Part shown: positions 1-12,700 of the stretch, in pieces
How the letters are laid out: each line of letters starts with the position of its first letter
How positions within the stretch are numbered: position 1 is the stretch's first letter
Assembly: GCA_030386875.1 (NCBI GenBank)
Contig: CM059569.1
Coordinates: forward strand, 48,027,842-48,091,841
DNA length: 64,000 nt
Reading direction: 5' to 3'
Source of the DNA: Morinoia aosen
Lineage: Eukaryota > Arthropoda > Malacostraca > Amphipoda > Talitridae
Translations under genes and position numbers: made by a program
Notes under the pieces: model-generated
What the model saw: the letters and a program-made list of their open reading frames with translations, nothing else
Database searches by the model: none
What the model was told of the DNA's origin: nothing

Positions 1-989
1 CAAGGGGAGAGCTTAGACTGAATATGAGAAACTCAAAAGGGGGAATTACAGACTAATTCATTCAGTGGGATATAAATTAAACTTTCATGAACACACAACA
101 TATACTGAAACAATCACAAATACAATGAATCCATTGGCTGTAACTGACAATTGGTTTGGTCAAAGGGGTTAGCATGGTTAGATAGGGAAGGAAGAATTAC
201 AGCCCAAAAGACAGACAGACTATACCTAAACACATATATAAATACACAGATGCACGAGACATAAGAGGTTCGTAACAAGCTTGCACAATACAATTTCAAG
301 GGAATCTGCTACGTAGAAGGGAATCAGACGGTGGAGGATCCTGTCACAAACTGCCGGTGGGTACATTACCCAATCTGTCTGCCCAACGTAGCTGAGTCGG
401 GCCAGTGGCAAGAGTCCCAGACTCGCTGCTCTAAAAGGAAAAACACAGGACATAAGCATCTCAGCTAGCCACAAGAAGCAGAAGCTGCCGAGGAAAAAGT
501 TGAGGGAACAGTATTTAACACCAAAGCAGAGCAGCACACAGGGGCAAAAGAACTGAAGCACACGCAAAAATGATGGATATTGAACACCAAACTAATAATA
601 GAGATATAACAAATAAAGCTGAAATATAGTATTAGCACTATATGCAGGTATTGGACAGTAAAGTAAGTGAACAAGAAGCACAAGGCACACTGAAATACAT
701 TTAAGCAATCCTAGTCCAATAAGGTCAAATAAGCAGGCATACTTAGACTTACCCTAAACGAGCAACCAGGATTAAAATACGGCAGGATGAATCAAGGTAG
801 CAGGTCAAGCAGTGGATCTTAAGATTAGCGTCTCAAGCAGGTGAATAGAAAAAGGCAAAATATGACACTAGGAACAGAAGAGGTTATAGGATTTAGCAAA
901 ATAAATCTGAAACAAAAAGAAACAAGGGGTAATGAATATGGTGGCAGGCACATGAACAATACAGGAACATGTCAGGCCAATCCTCCACA
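1..989. other. Unassigned non-coding stretch
   Basis: No coding exon, RNA gene or clear repeat structure is recognised here. Only short ORFs with no protein-like features occur, on the minus strand. Confidence 0.4.
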
Positions 990-1681
990 AAGTTAATAGG
1001 TAAATTGCTTTCCCGCGCAAAATGTGGAACACAGAGTACGAAAAGGTTGGGTCCGGAAAGGCAAAGTTTGGATCATGAGGTGTTATAGTTTTTGCTAGAA
1101 CTTCGTAGAAATAAAAAAATGATAGAAATTGTTTATAAATAATCAGAAATATTGTTATCAGTTAATAACATTAAAAAGTTAACGTACAATTTCTTGTACT
1201 TGGTGCTTTTGACGTTTTTTTAGTCATCATTATTATTATGTTGTCACCTTTACAGTCAGCTCATAGATGGCGCCACCCGGTACTGTCACCTTTACAGTCA
1301 GCTCATAAATGGTGCCACCCGGTACGGCCGCCGCCATCATGGAGCAGATGTAAACACAATAATTAACATGGCCTTTATGGGTTGCTTTCAACCTTTATTT
1401 ATAATTTTCACTAGAAGAACTGTGGCTACCCCTCACAAAACAACCTCTTTACGTTTGTAACAGGGGGTTAACTTCCGTTATTAATGAAATTATGGTTTGC
1501 CCGCTTGCTTCCTTTGGTGCACGGAAGCTAATTTCAAAGTCGAATAATTCTAAATTAATGCATCAGAGAGCAGAATGTCATTCATGTAAAACGTTCTTAA
1601 ATGGGTTCCTTTAGTGATTCTTGGGGTCAGAATGATTTTTTTCCGTGATTGCATCACGCTTCACATTGACCAAATTATCAC
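990..1681. mobile_element. Degenerate foldback-family copy (GGTC-ended)
   Basis: The part from about 1400 to 1681 matches by eye the right half of the elements at 53181-53809 and 59337-60011. It shares the words for ctagaagaactgtgg, acgtttgtaa, gcagaatgtcatt and the terminal cttcacattgacc. The right end is clear at 1681. The left end is diverged or lost, so 990 is approximate and rests on a weak match (cccgcgcaaaa) to the left half of the 53-kb copy. Confidence 0.5.
1242..1325. repeat. 42-bp direct repeat, two units
   Basis: Two adjacent 42-bp units (1242-1283 and 1284-1325), each starting tgtcacctttacagtcagct and ending cacccggtac, differ at about two positions. They lie inside the degenerate foldback copy. 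Confidence 0.85.
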
Positions 1682-2010
1682 CCAAAAATGAGTTATAGCG
1701 GTATGTTAACTTTCGTCTTAGATGGCGGGAACGGGCTTGATGATTTAAGGGCATTCGATGGCAGCGTCCATTGCAGTGTTACCAGATGCCGTGCTTGATG
1801 AATTACTTCCCGCTTCAAACACTGGAGTTGTGGTAATTAATTTACCGCTCTAACTTGTTAAATACTCGTTTGCCCCCAAAAGCGCATTGAAAAAAAATAT
1901 TTATTTCGATCTAATTAGCTATGTTTAGGCACCAAAAATTGGGAAATCAACGATTGTTCTACCCTTCACATTTACCCTTATTTTTTTTTAGGATAATACA
2001 AAATAATAGT
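1682..2010. repeat. Palindromic dispersed repeat (TTATAGCGGTA family)
   Basis: Contains gagttatagcggta and, inverted, accgctctaacttg around a core with gatggcg and cttcaaacactggagttg, followed by a segment with tatgtttaggcacc. The same modules recur at 3890-4545, 51390-53180 and 53810-54110. No coding capacity is seen. Probably a non-autonomous foldback or MITE family. Confidence 0.6.
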
Positions 2011-2028
2011 GTATTGGTACATTTTTAT

Positions 2029-2341
2029 GGATATTTCAAAAGAGTAAAAGTCACTAAGTTTTCATGCTAGAACAAAACCAAAGACAGTTTTAGAATCCTC
2101 GGAGCATTTCTAACATTAGTATGGTTTAAAATTGTAAATTTTTTTCTTTTGATATGCAATATATTATAAATATTTAGCATATAAAATAATTTTGGATTTT
2201 GAGCTTGATAACAATTTCGATCAAATTTGAAAGTTTGAGACCGTACTATTGTTGAAAATGTTCCAAGGATTCTAAAACTGTCTTTGATTTTGTTCTAGCA
2301 TGAAAACCAAATGACTTAAACTCTCTTGTATATTCAAATAT
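2029..2341. mobile_element. MITE-like element with about 100-bp inverted ends
   Basis: The left arm (about 2029-2125, containing catgctagaacaaaaccaaa) is the inverse of the right arm (about 2240-2341, containing ttgttctagcatgaaaac), with an AT-rich centre. The size and lack of coding sequence fit a miniature inverted-repeat transposon. No target duplication could be fixed by eye. Confidence 0.65.
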
Positions 2342-3889
2342 ATGATTATTCAGGAGAGCCAAAAAGCACAAATAAATTTCTTGAAGTATCTTGAAAAAAC
2401 TACCATGGGGGCAAGGAAAGAAATGCTGAACACTCTGGACATATACTGAAAGTCGTCAGTACATTTTTGAAAGACAGTTTTAAGAGCAATTTAATATCCA
2501 GAGCCCCAGCAAGTATCCCCGCATCGGAGAGGTGACCGGCGGAGTGTCGTCGGCAGCGCGACTCCACGACTAGCCCATGGGCGTTCACAAGGAGGAAGAT
2601 CACGGGCTGTGAACAAATACTTGAGTTAGGTTTGTTCGGTGCGGTAAAACAAAGTTTTACAAAAGAACACTAAGAGCAAATAGTAAGCTTTCCCTTATGC
2701 ATCTTCGGAATTAGATAGCCCGGAGATAGCATACAGGTATAGGAAAATAGCAGAGGCTAAATAGCATGGCTAGATTGCGTACAGGTATAGGAAAATAGCA
2801 GAGGCTAAATAGCATGGCTAGATAGCGTACAGGTATAGGAAAATAGCAGAGGCTAAATAGCTTATAGGATGATAGCAATGCCTAAATAGCTCATAGTGTG
2901 CTTAAGTGGGCGAGAACCCTTCGTGATCTTCTCATTTATTTCTTAGGCCAGAGTGATGGACCTTCTACTTGGTTAAGTAGTTAAGAATTACTGAACAGGT
3001 TGACTGGACATAGCGCTATCAATCACTGCAACCCACCATAACAGTAATCCGGTCCTTGGGTCCCCGTAGCCCGTAGTGAGTGACGAGGAGGTAATCCTGT
3101 GCCAGGTCTTCATCACTTGCGGGAAACGACTGCTCCCCCGAAGCGTCGCCGTCCTGCCCTCATCCTTCCACGAGCCGGCATGTTGATTAGCTTCACTGTC
3201 GAACACATGCTCTCACCAGGCACGCTGTGATTAACGAACGTGACACACTGTAAAAAACAAGCTGAACGGCGAGAAATTTTATTGATGAGGTGATTGATTG
3301 GTGCCAGACTGATGTTTTTGCGTAAAGCATGTCTGGAGTTAAGAATGGTTTTGTTCTTTTGGGGCTAGTGGGAGTAGCTAGGGCTGCTCTTGGAGCCTCG
3401 GGGGCTAGGGAAAGAATAGCGCTATGAGTGAATAAAACTGCGTAATTCTTTGAAACAAAAGAAAAGTCACGAATGGTTCTCTTTTTGAGCACATATTTGC
3501 CTTAAGAAGATTTTTTATTCTAAATAGCGGAACTTTCTGTACAAATTGTAATATCATGGACAATTTATGTAATTGAATGCCGTTTTCATTTTTATTTTGA
3601 TAATCTCCATGTTTTACTTGATATTCTCACTGTGATATGTAATTTAAAAAAAAATATATTTTTTTATCAAAATTATGAACTTTTTTGTGGTCTGATTCTT
3701 ATGAAATTTGACTATTATATGTAAGTGACCTCCTTAACAAGTTATAGGGGTGATGTAACGTAACTAAACTAACCCAACCTGACCTAACATAACCTTAAGT
3801 AACCTAAAGTAACCTAACGTAACATAACCAGCCGTTGGAACAGAGATTCTGCTTGTCACCCCTCAAAACTATTTTTCCTGTGCTTGAAA
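2342..3889. other. Unassigned stretch with one short minisatellite
   Basis: Apart from the 48-bp repeat at 2729 and a run rich in CCTAA/TAACC words around 3755-3830, nothing is recognised. The ORFs here are short and show no domain. Confidence 0.4.
2729..2880. repeat. 48-bp tandem repeat, about 3 units
   Basis: Units start at 2729, 2777 and 2825, each containing tacaggtataggaaaatagc and agaggctaaatagc. The third unit decays at its end. Confidence 0.9.
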
Positions 3890-4545
3890 GAATAGAATTA
3901 CGGTAACATACCGCTATTATTCGTTAAATATTCATCTCCCCCGGAAAGTGCGTAGAAGAAAAGTTTATTTCAATGTAATTACCATAATTCAAGCATCAAA
4001 ATTTTTAAAATCAATTAGTCGCTTCTCTTTAACACTTGCCAAATATTGATGGAAAGTTATTAAACTTAAATCTAGAAGATTTATGTTAGAAATAAAGTTT
4101 TTTGAAAAAGGCGGTTAATGTTGAATGTTTGGCAGTAATTGATTTTTGAGATTCCTGTGCCTAAACATAGTTAATTAGATCAAAATCGACAAGTTTTCTT
4201 CCATGCACTTTCCGCCGCAAATAAATATTTAACGAGTTATAGCGGTAAGTTTAGTTTCGTCTATGATAACGAATAAATAAAGGTTTAGCCCGGAATTGAG
4301 TTATAGTTATTTCTTTGATGACGAGGGCGTCGGAAGCGAGACTCCATTGCAGTGTTGCTATAAGACACGCTTGATGAATTTCTTCCCGCTTCAAACACTG
4401 GAGTTGTGGTAATGAATTTACCGCTATAACTTGTGAAAGAGTCATTTCTGACAGAAAGTGCATAGAAGAAAACTTTTTTATTTCAATATAATTGACTATG
4501 TTTAGGCACCAAAAACTGGAAAATCGATTACTGGCAAACATTCAA
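3890..4545. repeat. Palindromic dispersed repeat (TTATAGCGGTA family), larger copy
   Basis: Arms reading toward each other contain taacataccgctatt and its inverse, and further inside tatgtttaggcacc and its inverse cctaaacatagtta. The same modules occur at 1682-2010 and in the 51-54 kb cluster. Arms are diverged. There is no ORF of note. Confidence 0.6.
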
Positions 4546-6765
4546 CATTAACCAAATAGGCTCCAGATCCAGAAAAGTATTTGTAATCACATTTTCTTAC
4601 CACTTCTCATATTTTTCACATGACTGGGTAAACCACTTTTTATTTCATATATGTTTTGTGCTGTATGGACAATTCAGCATAAAAACCTGCTTGTTATTTA
4701 TGTAACGCTCATTTTTTGCACGTAGAAGAAAATTTTTCCTGAAAGCATTTTTCTATTTATACATGGTTGTCTGATGTGTTTTATAGCATCATGTAAATGT
4801 TTAACTAGTTGAAGCTTTCAAATACTCTGAACTTAGCCTTTGAGAACTTGGGTAAATTTATTTAATTTGCAAGAGAAGCTTTATTATTGAAGCATTGTTG
4901 AGCAATATCTATCTACTTGTAGTATTTCATTTTGGTTAATATTTACTTTAATGTGCTCACAGAAATTGAAAATTTTGTTCCAAAGAATCCCTAAAAGAAC
5001 ATATTACAGTAATGACATTTTGCTGCTGGTATGTAATTTTTGAGTTATTAAACTTTGAAGTTATAAAATTGTCATTTATAACAGTGAAAAAATGTACACC
5101 TAAATATGCTGTAATACATTATTGATGTAATGATTGGTTAGATTAGGTTAGGTAATGTTATGTTAGTTTAATAAACTAACCTAAAATAACTCAACTTAGC
5201 TGTACCAACACTGATGATATTCCGCTAAAATAGTGCGCATGTTCCAACCAAGCAGGTACGCTGCAGCCGACTATTTAACGTTACTCCTACCTGAATATAA
5301 TTCCTGTTATATCTCAAAAACTTTCTTAAATGTGCTCCTTCATTGATCCGGGAGAATCAGATTTCTGAATTCCGTGAGCGCATACAAGTAAATAGCGACC
5401 TTCATTTTTGTTTTGTTAATCCCTGCAGAATTTCTTCCTTCAGCAGCTTAGTCGATATTTTTAGTTTGTTAGTTCAGCATTTCTAAACTTTCATGTTAAA
5501 ATGTACATTTTCTACAGTTGTGTATATATAGTCATTTTGTTCATTTTAAATGGACTTTATAAATGTCTTGTCTTGAATCAAATTTCTATATTTCAATTTC
5601 TTTACGTTTCAACTTGCAAAGGGTCTTTGTGCTACTCAAAATCACTTCTAGCTGCACTGTTTACTAACTTCTTTGATGATCATTCTTGGTGAACTATAAA
5701 ACTTTGCTGGTTTGATTTCATTGAATATTTTAAAATAAATGTTGATATCAGAATAAATAATTTTTTTGGTGAATAAGTTTGAAAATAAAATTGTAATTTT
5801 GTCAAAAGGTCTTGAAAAAATTGTTCTTAAAGCGCATAATTGGTCTATTCTAGCTATAGTTTGTTGTTGAAATGCATGGGTTGGTACATGATTGATAAAT
5901 CTTAATTAACTTGGCAGAAAACTAAAGATATATAGAAATGCTTTGTTATTCAATGAGTTAAATTTTTAAGCGTGTTTAAAATCGAATCGGAAAGAAATTG
6001 TACGTAAATGGCTGACCAGCACTGCATGTAAACAATGCACTCATAAAATAACTAACTAAATAAACATAATGCCAAAAATTCATTATTTTGGTCATGAATG
6101 ACAAAAAAGCAGTTTCTAAGGAGCACATGTCTGATGTAGGACATGCTTCTACTGTGTACAAATATTTGGAATCAGTGTCACCTGTTGGAAAACAGAAAAT
6201 AAACTTCTATACTCACAATCACCTCCTCAACACAGTAATATTTTTGAGTATTTTAATGGGTGTTTTAAAATTTTACCAATGCAAAGGTAATCTTTTCTGG
6301 ATGAGTAAAAATTCAAGAAAAACACAGGATGGCTTCTCCGAAACCAAAAGTATGAAAAAGTCTAAAATTTTATAATAAAATAGCTAAAAAATGTTTGTTA
6401 AATCAGACTTCTAAAATTGATAAGCAATGTTATATTAGATCAGTCTTCATATTTTCAACGTACTCAAGATTTGTATAATATGAGAGCATTTGTTGGGGGA
6501 ACTATCTTCTGTACATAGAGGTTCCCAATCAGGCCAGAGCAAGCACCCTTTTCTGTAATATGTATAAAACATATATCATTGAATGTGTTTAACACTAAAA
6601 ATAGTCATGGATGGTACTGTTTATAACCAAAAGAATACTAAGGGTTTTGAAGATAATTTTCATACTTTTTTTTTCAGATTTCTTATTGCTTTTAATAATT
6701 CAGTTGCCAATTATATTGATTGATAAAGTCCTCTTAATCCAAGTTTGTATGATAATCCAGCCATC
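4546..6765. other. AT-rich 5' flank of the UBXN7-type gene
   Basis: No exon with recognisable protein similarity is seen. A 95-codon ORF at 6088-6375 has no family features. A short GGTTAGGTTAG-like run lies near 5140-5175. An untranslated first exon of the downstream gene could lie here, because the first coding exon is preceded by a cag at 6758-6760, but this is unproven. Confidence 0.4.
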
Positions 6766-6799
6766 ATGTCTCTTGTTGAGAAATTGATGAAAGAAACAG
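6766..6799 (+). CDS. UBXN7: UBXN7 coding exon 1 (UBA start)
   Basis: Encodes MSLVEKLMKET plus one base, ending at an acag|gtaag donor. It aligns with the LIQQFTTITGA start of the human UBA. It may be the second exon if an untranslated exon exists, as cag lies five bases before the ATG. Confidence 0.75.
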
Positions 6800-9700
6800 G
6801 TAAGATAATTCTCCGCATTTCAATTAATTAGGTTGTCAAGACTTCTTATCAGTCTCAATTTATGGTTAAGGGAAACTGTCGATATAGCAATTGTGCAGCA
6901 ACACATATGCTTTGCTCACTAAAATGAGTCTTTCGATTCTAAAATTGGTCTTCAAGGTCTGGCCAGTCCAATTTCAATGTCATTTAAAGTAAATACTGTA
7001 ATATTATAAACTGCATTATACTGAGTTTGTTATGTAATTAATGGGCAGTAAATCTTTAAAAAATATTTTTATGCATATCAACTAAATTTTTGTCCTAATT
7101 TTATTTAATTTTCACTGTTTTCTGATATAACTCATAAATTATCTGTTGAATTTTGTCTTGAAAGTGACTTATAATTTTTTAGAAGCATTACAGCAAAATA
7201 AAATGATCCTAAATTATCATTTGCAGGAGCTGACAAAACAACTGCTCAGTACTTACTGGAAGCTTGCAGTGATGACTACCAAATGGCAGTGGTCATGTAT
7301 GCTGATATTCAGCCATCTACATCAGGTGCCCAGGTAACATTTTAGTCTCTAGGCCCGGTTATAATCAATAACATCAGCACTTACAGAAAAATTGAAGGAA
7401 CCTAAAGAATAAAAACTCACAATAGCAATGATTGGTGGTTCTAGTTTTGGTTTATTGTAGGGAGCAGCAGTTTATGTGTAGTTATTTGGACTAGTTACTT
7501 GTGAAATTGAGCTTTTTAGCTCTTTTCTTAAAGATACATGTTTATAAATACTTAATTGAGGGTCATCCAGCGTTGTGCTATATCCAAAGTTTTTACAGAA
7601 AGATAGTCTAGTAATTAGCTACTCTGAGTACCTTGTACTGTGTGTCATTGTCTCATTTGGATTAGGAATTTGGATTTGTTTGTTGGAGAGTGAGAAAAGC
7701 TGCAAGGCGCAATGTCACTTGTTGAAATTTGTATCTTCTAATTAGATCAGAATTTGAAATTTTTAGTTTACACTTTTGAGTTGGTAACTGGCATATTTGT
7801 TAATGACTGCTAGATAATTATCTATAATTAAGAACCTCCTCTTCAAAGAAAGATCTATGGGTAAATTGTAAATAATATTTTATCAAATTATCTACTTTGC
7901 TTCTTTTTTTTTCATTATGCTCCCACTCTTCAGGGGGCAAAGAATGAGCAATGGGTGTAAATTCATTTACCTATTTTATGGGAGGTAACTGGCTAGGATG
8001 GATGAGTAAATTGATATAGATAGGCAGAGGGGACTCGCATTTGTTGTGTTTACTTTATTTCTTTTAGTGTTCATGCATTCTATGCTGTCTCTTCTTTATC
8101 TTCCCTTATGTACTGATTCTATACCCTGGGTATCCAGTGTTGAAACACACCTTGTACATAAATTGCCCATTGCCTTCAATCCTAAGTGAATGGTCCCTAG
8201 CCTTGGTTCTTTTGAGATTGCCTATGATGTTGCTGAGGAGTTGCAATCTCAGTGCATTTTACACTTCATTTTTCCTGCATCATAAGATAGTGGTTCATGG
8301 GAACATTCATGCAGACACAGAGACTGATTTCTTTTGTCAATAGCAATAGAAATCAGTCTCTGTTATTATGTATTTGGGCCTTTGTATATGTTTTGTACAC
8401 AATTTTTTCTCTTTTTAACTATTGAATCTTTTATCAGATGACAGTTCACAAAGTATCGTATGAGGATGTAGCTACTGTAGGGATAGCAATTATCTGTCCC
8501 AGGAAAATATGGTAGGCATAATAATAGATAAGCCAACTTTTTGTTGAAATAAAATATTTTTTAAATTTGTTATAAAGTATCTCTTAGTAGTTCACTGCTT
8601 TCTTTTATTTTAGAACTTACTACTTTATTTTCCAACTTTTATTTCGTTTCATCACCTTTCAACCTTGCCCTTTCTATGTGCAAGGAATTTGATGTGGGAA
8701 CATGTGAACACTGAAGGGTGCCATCTTCTTCTCCCTATTGGAGATGCATTTTGTGTGGTTTGGGTGGCTAAAACTAACTTTGATTTGATATTATAAGAAC
8801 TAAATTCAGTTAGAGGTGCAATTTAGGGTGATATATTTTTCTGCTGTCTGTGTCTGAAAGATAATGGGTAAACAATTTGCAAGGTAGTGAGAAAATAACA
8901 AAATTGATTTGTTGGAAGATAAAGCTGATTGCTGAATGAGATCACTTGCCAGAAGGCTTTTGGAAACCTTAATTGAGACTAATATATACAAAAAAACAAA
9001 AGATATTATGAAGCTGATCATGAATATACTCATTGCTCACTTTCATTGGTTCAAGTAATGGGAGAATGTGCTCACTATTTTATGCTCTTAACCTAATTGA
9101 ATGGTTTACTGTGTTCCAAATTCATTCATTATTGAATATTATCAATTCTGATAATGTGCATACACTGGTGATAATTGCCATCTTGTGTAAATAAATGTAC
9201 TTTCAAGATTTTTTGTTTTATCCTACATATTTTTTTCATCAAGTGTTTGCCGTGTGTAGCTGTCTGGTAAATTTTCCTTCTGCGTGGGTTTGAAAATACA
9301 CAACTCATTACCATTATTATGGTGGATATATGTGTTTGGTGTTCACATCAGAAGGATCATTAAAAAAACTCGAGTAGGTACTGAAGAGCATTACAAATAT
9401 CATTTTCACAGACTTTCTGTGCAGTGGATCAGATTATGGTTGTGTTATATGTAATTCTAAGTTTATTAATTGGTTTATGAACTCTTTAAAAGATTATCAT
9501 GGGCTGGTCATTTTAGGTTAGCTGTGTACAGTATGTTTGATTTTACATAGATACATCGAATCTATTATGATGTTTAACTATTTACTATAATTTTTTGTTG
9601 CTTTGAACTAACACTGCAAGCTTTCCTGCAGACTTGTTCTAAATCAAGTTTCTCACGCTTTCCTGCAGACTTGTTCTAAATCCAGTTTCTCACGCTTTCC

Positions 9701-12700
9701 TGCAGACTTGTTTTAAATCCAGTTTCTTACACTTTCCTGCAGACTTGTTCTAAATCAAGTTTCTCACGCTTTCCTGCAGACGTGTTCTAAATCAAGTTTC
9801 TCACACTTTCCTGCAGACTTGTTCTAAATTAAGTTTCTCACGCTTTCCTGCAGACGTGTTCTAAATCAAGTTTCTCACGCTGTTCTGCAGACGTGTTCTA
9901 AATCAAGTTTCTCACACTTTCCTGCAGACTTGTTCTAAATCAAGTTTCTCACGCTTTCCTGCAGACGTGTTCTAAATCAAGTTTCTCACGCTTTCCTGCA
10001 GACTTGTTCTAAATCAATTTTCTCACGCTTTCCTGCAGACTTGTTCGAAATCAAGTTTCTCACACTTTCCTGCAGACTTGTTCTAAATCAAGTTTCTCAC
10101 GCTTTCCTGCAGACTTGTTCTAAATCAAGTTTCTCACGCTTTTCTGCAGACGTGTTCTAAATCAAGTTTCTCACGCTTTCCTGCAGACGTGTTCTAAATC
10201 AAGTTTCTCACACTTTCCTGCAGACTTGTTCTAAATCAAGTTTCTCACGCTTTCCTGCAGACGTGTTCTAAATCAAGTTTCTCACGCTTTCCTGCAGACT
10301 TGTTCTAAATCAAGTTTCTCACGCTTTCCTGCAGACTTGTTCGAAATAAAGTTTCTCACACTTTCCTGCAGACTTGTTCTAAATCAAGTTTCTCACGCTT
10401 TCCTGCAGACTTGTTCTAAATCAAGTTTCTCACGCTTTTCTGCAGACGTGTTCTAAATCAAGTTTCTCACGCTTTCCTGCAGACGTGTTCTAAATCAAGT
10501 TTCTCACACTTTCCTGCAGACTTGTTCTAAATCAAGTTTCTCACGCTTTCCTGCAGACGTGTTCTAAATCAAGTTTCTCACGCTGTTCTGCAGACGTGTT
10601 CTAAATCAAGTTTCTCACACTTTCCTGCAGACTTGTTCTAAATCAAGTTTCTCACGCTTTCCTGCAGACGTGTTCTAAATCAAGTTTCTCACGCTTTCCT
10701 GCAGACTTGTTCTAAATCAAGTTTCTCACGCTTTCCTGCAGACTTGTTCTAAATCAAGTTTCTCACGCTTTCCTGCAGACGTGTTCTAAATCAAGTTTCT
10801 CACGCTTTCCTGCAGACGTGTTCTAAATCAAGTTTCTCACGCTTTCCTGCAGACGTGTTCTAAATCAAGTTTCTCACGCTTTCCTGCAGACGTGTTCTAA
10901 ATCAAGTTTCTCACGCTTTTCTGCAGACGTGTTCTAAATCAAGTTTCTCACGCTTTCCTGCAGACGTGTTCTAAATCAAGTTTCTCACACTTTCCTGCAG
11001 ACTTGTTCTAAATCAAGTTTCTCACGCTTTCCTGCAGACTTGTTCTAAATCAAGTTTCTCACGCTTTTCTGCAGACGTGTTCTAAATCAAGTTTCTCACG
11101 CTTTCCTGCAGACTTGTTCTAAATCAAGTTTCTCACGCTTTCCTGCAGACGTGTTCTAAATCAAGTTGCTTACGCTTTCCTGCAGACGTGTTCTAAATCA
11201 AGTTTCTCACGCTTTTCTGCAGACGTGTTCTAAATCAAGTTTCTCACGCTTTCCTGCAGACGTGTTCTAAATCAAGTTTCTCACGCTTTCCTGCAGACGT
11301 GTTCTAAATCAAGTTTCTCACGCTTTCCTGCAGACTTGTTCTAAATCAAGTTTCTCACAGGTGACATCACCCCTAGGTGTAGAGGATGCAGTGCGGGCAC
11401 CCATCCCACCCAAGTTTGAAGTGCTGTGTCCAGAGCCACAGATGCCCGTGCCTCTCCACCAACACCGAGTTCCGTCTGCTTGGGCTGCTGCTCCCCACAA
11501 CACCGCACCATTCAGAGACTTTGAGCATGAGACGAGTGAGCTCCCGTAGACATTGCTCCTGTATGCTACGTAGTGTTTTGCCAGAGCAGTCATTCTCGGT
11601 GATCTTCATTACCATCAGGGATTCTGTTCTGGATTAAATAACTTTTGGTGCATATCTCAAGCATGCTAATTAATTTCGAATTATTAACTCACAATTCAAG
11701 AGAAGTTGTGTGAAAAAGCTCAAGTTTCCTAGTGACTCATTCTATTCATTGAAATTAGTCTTCAACTTGTGTTAGAAACTTATTGTAGTAGTGCTAAATT
11801 ATTAGAATTTTGGTGTTGCCACTGCCGCATTAAAATTTGGTATTGCTACAGTGGTTATAATTCATTGTAGTTCCCCTTGGTGAGCTTGAATTGTCAGCTG
11901 TTTAAAATTCACCTTTGTTTTTTTTCTCATAGGATTACTTTGTGTTTCTAATTCTCTATTAGGGCAAATCATTACTGCAAACACAGGCACACAGCCTAGG
12001 AGATGATTGAGGTCATAAGATGTAGGTTCGGTAAGCAATCCTTTTGTTGAAGTGGTATGGCTTTTCATCTTTATTTTGGCCCATCTTGTTTTTGATTCAC
12101 TGCTGTCCTCGACTCTCTCATTACCTTGCCAACATTTATCTTATTTCATAAACGTCTTCCTGTTATACTGTTTATATGTGCAGTGAAATCTTGTCTGGGA
12201 AAACACTTGTACATGAATACCCTTAGTTCCGAAGTAAATAGTGTCTTCATCTTTTTTTCTTGGGACTACATTTTATGTTATTAGGAAAGCTTGATTGACT
12301 TAGAACCTAATCAACACAGCCACAGAAATTTCACCTCTTAACTCAGAAATATTAATATCTAATATTTTTTGATGGTGCAGAAACTAAAGTCTGATGATGA
12401 TTTCGACAATCAAGATGGCAGTGTGTAATTATCTAAAATTGAACAGTTTAATTTGAAATATTTGCTTTGAAAATTTGATCTTTGAATTTCCTTTTATGCA
12501 ACAACATCAATGTTGTTAGTTTGATCGTTATATTTATCACAATCTCAGTTTCTATGTTTTGTGTGCAGGATTGCAAGAGCAGATGATGGGACTGGGCAGT
12601 GGCATATTTGGCACAGGCCAAAACAGACCAGGACCACGGGATGGAGCGGGACCAAGCTCTAGTAAGTCTTGAGAGAGCTGCTCCCAGACTCATAGTTCTC

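Noticed and set aside
6088-6375. 95-codon ORF upstream of UBXN7 as a possible first exon
   Set aside because: No similarity to the UBXN7 N-terminus and no donor that would join in phase was evident.
9619-11360. CRISPR-like array of 37-bp repeats
   Set aside because: The units are directly adjacent with no unique spacers and lie in an intron of a eukaryotic gene; it is a minisatellite.
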